64,000 nucleotides of DNA from NCBI GenBank assembly GCA_963662155.1, contig OY759261.1, positions 3,226,227 to 3,290,226 on the forward strand, read 5' to 3'. Both the position numbers and the translations under genes were made by a program. Numbering within the stretch: position 1 is the stretch's first letter; every line of letters starts with the position of its first letter. This DNA is from Lamellibrachia columna. Its lineage: Eukaryota > Annelida > Polychaeta > Sabellida > Siboglinidae. Shown piece after piece: positions 58,590-64,000 of this stretch. The notes under the pieces were generated by a model that did not search any database, was not told the origin of the DNA, and saw only the letters and a list, made by a program, of their open reading frames with translations.

Positions 58590-58955
58590 GCTGGTTAACC
58601 AATGAAACAGGAATGTAATAGGCTGGTTAACCAATGAAATAGGAATGTAATAGGCTGGTTAACCAATGAAACAGGAATGTAAGAGACTGGTTAACCAATG
58701 AAACAGGAATGTAATAGGCTGGTTAACCAATGAAATAGGAATGTAATAGGCTGGTTAACCAATGAAACAGGAATGTAATAGGCTGGAGAACCAATGAAAT
58801 AGGAATGTAATAGGTTGGTTAACCAATGAAACAGGAATTCAATAGGCTGGTTAACCAATGAAACAGGAATGCAATAGGCTGGTTAACCAATGAAATAGCA
58901 ATGTAATAGGCTGGTTAACCAATGAAACAGGAATGCAATATTCTGGTTAACTAAT
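58590..58955. repeat. 32-bp minisatellite, about 12 copies
   Basis: GGCTGGTTAACCAATGAAAC recurs every 32 bases, with A(C/T)AGGAATG(T/C)AATA variants. Confidence 0.95.
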
Positions 58956-59543
<588 letters not shown>

Positions 59544-59589
59544 CTACAACAAAGAACAAGCACAATGTTCACAACAAGAAAACCTAAAA

Positions 59590-61290
59590 AATAATAATTA
59601 CTAAAACAACCATTTGCAACTACAATTAAGAATATCACGCCAGTGGTTTAATACTACTAGGAAAACCTTGGTGAACACACATCATATTAATTTCATAGGC
59701 CACGCCATACTGGTAGATAGCCCTATTCGCTTCCAGAATAAAAATATATTTGTATACACCTATTCCTATACTTGCTAAAGGGATATGGCCAGGCTGTTTG
59801 TGTCCAAACTCAACTTATACAACATACTGGTAGATAGCCCTATTCGCTTCCAGAATAAAAATATATTTGTATACACCTATTCCTATACTTGCCAACGGGA
59901 TATGGCCAGGCTGTTTGTGTCCAAACTAAACTTATACAACATACTGGTAGATAGCCCTATTCGCTTCCAGAATAAAAATATATTTGTATACACCTATTCC
60001 TATACTTGCCAACGGGATATGGCCAGGCTGTTTGTGTCCAAACTAAACTTATACAACATACTGGTAGATAGCCCTATTCGCTTCCAGAATAAAAATATAT
60101 TTGTATACACCTATTCCTATACTTGCCAATGGGATATGGCCAGGCTGTTAGTGTCCAAACTAAACTTATACAACATACTGGTAGATAGCCCTATTCGCTT
60201 CCAGAATAAAAATATATTTGTATACACCTATTCCTATACTTGCCAACGGGATATGGCCAGGCTGTTTGTGTCCAAACTAAACTTATACAACATACTGGTA
60301 GATAGCCCTATTCGCTTCCAGAATAAAAATATATTTGTATACACCTATTCCTATACTTGCCAATGGGATATGGCCAGGCTGTTAGTGTCCAAACTAAACT
60401 TATACAACATACTGGTAGATAGCCCTATTCGCTTCCAGAATAAAAATATATTTGTATACACCTATTCCTATACTTGCCAATGGGATATGGCCAGGCTGTT
60501 TGTGTCCAAACTCAACTTATACAACATACTGGTAGATAGCCCTATTCGCTTCCAGAATAAAAATATATTTGTATACACCTATTCCTATACTTGCCAACGG
60601 GATATGGCCAGGCTGTTTGTGTCCAAACTAAACTTATACAACATACTGGTAGATAGCCCTATTCGCTTCCAGAATAAAAATATATTTGTATACACCTATT
60701 CCTATACTTGCCAACGGGATATGGCCAGGCTGTTTGTGTCCAAACTAAACTTATACAACATACTGGTAGATAGCCCTATTCGCTTCCAGAATAAAAATAT
60801 ATTTGTATACACCTATTCCTATACTTGCCAATGGGATATGGCCAGGCTGTTAGTGTCCAAACTAAACTTATACAACATACTGGTAGATAGCCCTATTCGC
60901 TTCCAGAATAAAAATATATTTGTATACACCTATTCCTATACTTGCCAACGGGATATGGCCAGGCTGTTTGTGTCCAAACTAAACTTATACAACATACTGG
61001 TAGATAGCCCTATTCGCTTCCAGAATAAAAATATATTTGTATACACCTATTCCTATACTTGCCAATGGGATATGGCCAGGCTGTTAGTGTCCAAACTAAA
61101 CTTATACAACATACTGGTAGATAGCCCTATTCGCTTCCAGAATAAAAATATATTTGTATACACCTATTCCTATACTTGCCAATGGGATATGGCCAGGCTG
61201 TTTGTGTCCAAACTCAACTTATACAACATGTTTTGGCCTTTGTTTACTAAACTAGTCCTCTTTCTGATAAAATTGGATTGGAAACCTGGC
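59590..61290. repeat. Dispersed repeat, family A, with internal 117-bp array
   Basis: Flanks (59600-59740 and 61200-61285) match the single-unit copy at 2395-2702. It lies in the intron between the SRP54-like exons and continues into a family-B copy at 61355, so A and B may be two parts of one element. Confidence 0.8.
59735..61235. repeat. 117-bp minisatellite, about 12.7 copies
   Basis: Highly uniform units (landmarks CTGGTAGATAGCCCTATTCG, CCAGAATAAAAATATATTTG, GGGATATGGCCAGGCTGTT). Variants GCCAA(C/T)GGG and CTGTT(T/A)GTG alternate. 117 is a multiple of 3, so a 517-codon frame opens on + with a 39-residue repeat; it is antisense to the SRP54 exons and I regard it as chance. Confidence 0.96.
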
Positions 61291-61354
61291 ACATTTAACA
61301 GTATCACCAGTTTAAAACTCCATCCTCGACTAATTTAGTCTATCACAAATCCAG

Positions 61355-61645
61355 TTCATTGATGTCCTACTATGTAGTGTGTACATAGTTTATGTAACAT
61401 CTGCAGTCGATTTAATAAATAATTACTATTTTAGATCTGGTGATTCAAAATAGTGGTACACTGTGCAGGTCAATTTCGATCATATGAAAAAGTAAAAAAA
61501 TTCACCATTAAGGAATTTAATAGTTTGTCTGATTTCACAAAAACAGTTGAAAAACTACATACAAAAGTTACACAAATGAGCTAGCATGCTACAGTGGATA
61601 CTAGAACTAGGTAGGTTTGAATTTTTGCAAAATGAGAGACTAGCA
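61355..61645. repeat. Dispersed repeat, family B, third copy
   Basis: Matches 47626-48075 (landmarks ATGTAGTGTGTA, ACAAATGAGCTAGCATG, AGTGGATACTAGA) with a deletion of about 100 bases. Confidence 0.78.
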
Positions 61646-61771
61646 AAAAAATAGTAGTGAGGAGGTACTTTTAAATCGTTTTCTTTCTACCTTACTGAAG
61701 AAATCAGTTATTGCTTATAATTTTATGACATGCAGTCACAGTAAACATTATTTTCAACCGTCACCTTTTCA

Positions 61772-62214
<443 letters not shown>

Positions 62215-63940
62215 GTGACATTGTGTCTTACTAACATATTGTAGGCTGCCTCCTTTACTTTCGGTTTAGCTGGATGGACTCATGGAGTGCTCGTTTGGGT
62301 AGGCCAAGTCTTTATGCAGATTTTGATGCAGTGGTTTGTACATGCTTAGTCCAGGACAGTTTGGAATCTATGATTATGCCTAGGTATGGGTGTGAATTTA
62401 CTCAAGAAATAGGCTGTTTTGATATGGTGTAGGTGTCTAGGTGAACTGGCAAGGTTTACACTTATGAGTAATTGTGAGTAGGTGGCATTTTGATGTGTTG
62501 AATTTCATTTGCCATTTGTCTGATCAATCTGTTAATTTGTGAATGTCTGTTTGTAGTAGGTCGTGGTCTGTAGGTGACTGAATCTCTCTATAAACAATTT
62601 AGTCATCAGCAAAAAGTCATATGTTGGAGTGAATTGAGTCACTCAGTTATATCAGTTATATACAATACAGTAGTGATATCATTTATAAACAGTAGAAAGA
62701 GGACAGGGCCAAGGATTGAGCCTTGGGGTACACCAGATATGATGTTTGCTGGAGATGAGTGGGAAACATTATAGAGACAAGTTGAGTTCGGTTAGCCAGG
62801 AAAGATTTTATCAAGTACAGCGTGGATCCTGTGATGCCGTGGCAACTGAGTTTGTTGACGAGTCGTTGATGGGGAACACAATCAAAGGTTTTAGAAAAGT
62901 CTAGTAAAATTAGATCAATTTGGTGGCGTTTGTTCATGGAGGCAGCCCAGTCATGGACTGCCTGCACAAGCTGCGGTAAGAAGGTCCAGATTGGAATCCA
63001 TGCTGGTGAGGGAGAATAATGTCTTTAGTGCTGAGGTGTTTCCACGTGTGGCTAAGGACAATATGCTCCATCACCTTGCATAGAATACAAGTTAAAGAAA
63101 TCGATCTATAGTTTGTAGGGTCACATGTATTGCCTTGACAATTCCATATTCCAGGCTTGGGGGGGTTTGCAAGTGGTGTACGATTGCTAAAAAATGTGCT
63201 GTATTATGGGGGGTATCTCTTTAGCAGTTTCCTTTAGTATTTTTGCAGGAATTTCATCTGGGCCTGGCGCTTTGTTGGAGTTTAGAGTTTCTAGCTTTTG
63301 TTGGGATAGGAAGTTGCTCATTTGTGAAAACTGATTTGAAGTGGTCATTGAGAGCATTTGCTTTGTCAGGGTCGACTGTTTTCAAGTTGTTATTTACTTT
63401 TAGTGTTGGTATGCCAAGATGCTCCGTTTTGTTTTGTCTGATGAAGGACCAAAATTGTTTTGGATTTGTCGTCAAAATTTCTCCAATGATGTTGTTAATG
63501 CAACTGTTATAGGATTTGACCACTTCTTTGGTGACTTCTTTTCTAAATTTGTTTAAGTTTTCCCAATGTTTTTTTGGCTTTAGCATGAGTTTTGTATCTT
63601 TTTCTCTGTAGTCTGATAATGCTTCTTGCAATCCAGGGTAGATGTTGTTTAGATTTTGTCGTGTGGCTAGGGATGCATTCTCCTATCAGCTTTGTTTAGT
63701 TTTGATGAAAAAAGTTCCAATTTGAGTTTACATCTCGTTTGTCTGGTTTTCGATTAAAGTACTGCTGAGCTAGCTGGGTGCAGCTTGATTTAAGGGATTC
63801 CCAGTTTGCAGATCTGTAGTTGTATACTTTGTGTGGTGGTTTGTTTTTTCTGCTAGAATTCATATTGGTGTTGAAGAGAATGCACACATTATATGCCGCC
63901 AGGAATACGCGTACATGCTTACTGCACATACAAAGTGCTG
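62215..63940 (-). mobile_element. CR1/jockey-type LINE, linker and RT, frame-broken
   Basis: Read on minus from about 63930: linker region with SANWESLKSSC and FRKEVTKEVVKSYNSCINNI (63700-63250), FWSFIRQNKTEHLGIPTLKV, and ALNDHFKSVFTNE; then the RT blocks IDLILLDFSKTFDCVPHQRL (about 62900), a [16 protein letters not shown] block (about 62720) in a shifted frame, and a FADD block (about 62605). Frameshifts lie between blocks. It differs from the 3.5-kb family. The 5' part lies to the right and may continue beyond the window. Confidence 0.85.
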
Positions 63941-64000
63941 TACAATTGTGCTTATGGTAGATATCTGTGTGTACAGGTGTACCATTATTGTTACAGGATA

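Noticed and set aside
59785..61338. 517-codon frame with 39-residue repeats
   Set aside because: 117-bp unit without stops; antisense within an SRP54-like intron; the same sequence occurs as a non-coding dispersed repeat at 2.4 kb.

Overview
The window is animal (metazoan) nuclear DNA. It is AT-rich and has spliceosomal introns with GT-AG borders, exons of conserved animal proteins (a ZU5-domain protein, RFC2-like and SRP54-like fragments), several CR1/L2/jockey-type LINEs, one metavirid (Ty3/gypsy-type) LTR retrotransposon and DNA-transposon debris. There is no bacterial operon, no ribosome-binding site and no CRISPR array. The mix fits a marine invertebrate (lancelet, hemichordate, cnidarian or mollusc), but I cannot fix the species. 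Roughly a third of the window is minisatellite: more than 20 unrelated arrays with periods from 12 to about 117 bp.

Layout. 1-5.6 kb: four exons of a ZU5-domain gene on + whose intron phases all agree, with a broken CR1-like LINE (3.5-4.9 kb) in the last long intron; a Ser/Thr-rich exon at 16.4-17.0 kb may be its 3' end. 6-14.7 kb: 36-bp, 30-bp and 33-bp arrays; the 33-bp array is split by a 4.9-kb insert that carries a fossil RecQ-like helicase. 17.6-20.3 kb: an old tandem duplication in which one copy has blown up a 46-bp unit. 20.3-37 kb: a region with approximate inverted symmetry about 28.7 kb, containing 74-bp, 38-bp and 80-bp satellites, a DUF6589-type transposon gene at 30.3-31.7 kb and two nested LINE pieces. 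37-42.2 kb: simple repeats and a 16-bp array. 42.2-48.3 kb: two arrays (about 100 bp and 48 bp) between inverted TSD-less termini. 48.6-49.6 kb: two RFC2-like exons, the first with a stop codon and a bad splice donor. 50.2-51.3 kb: 30-bp and 51-bp arrays. 51.7-56.95 kb: an LTR retrotransposon on the minus strand with 189-bp LTRs. 57.4-58.6 kb: a degenerate LINE. 59.4-61.9 kb: two SRP54-like exons on minus whose intron holds a 117-bp array. 62.2-63.9 kb: a minus-strand LINE.

How the parts relate. Only the ZU5 gene looks like a possible working gene. The conserved-gene pieces (RecQ, RFC2, SRP54) are isolated one- to three-exon fragments set among repeats. The most interesting pattern is minisatellite birth: several arrays arise inside, or directly beside the ends of, dispersed elements, and in four cases (46-bp, 80-bp, 117-bp, 33-bp) the window itself holds the unexpanded copy, a second copy or the interrupted form. 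All statements come from reading the sequence by eye; no alignment or database search was run.
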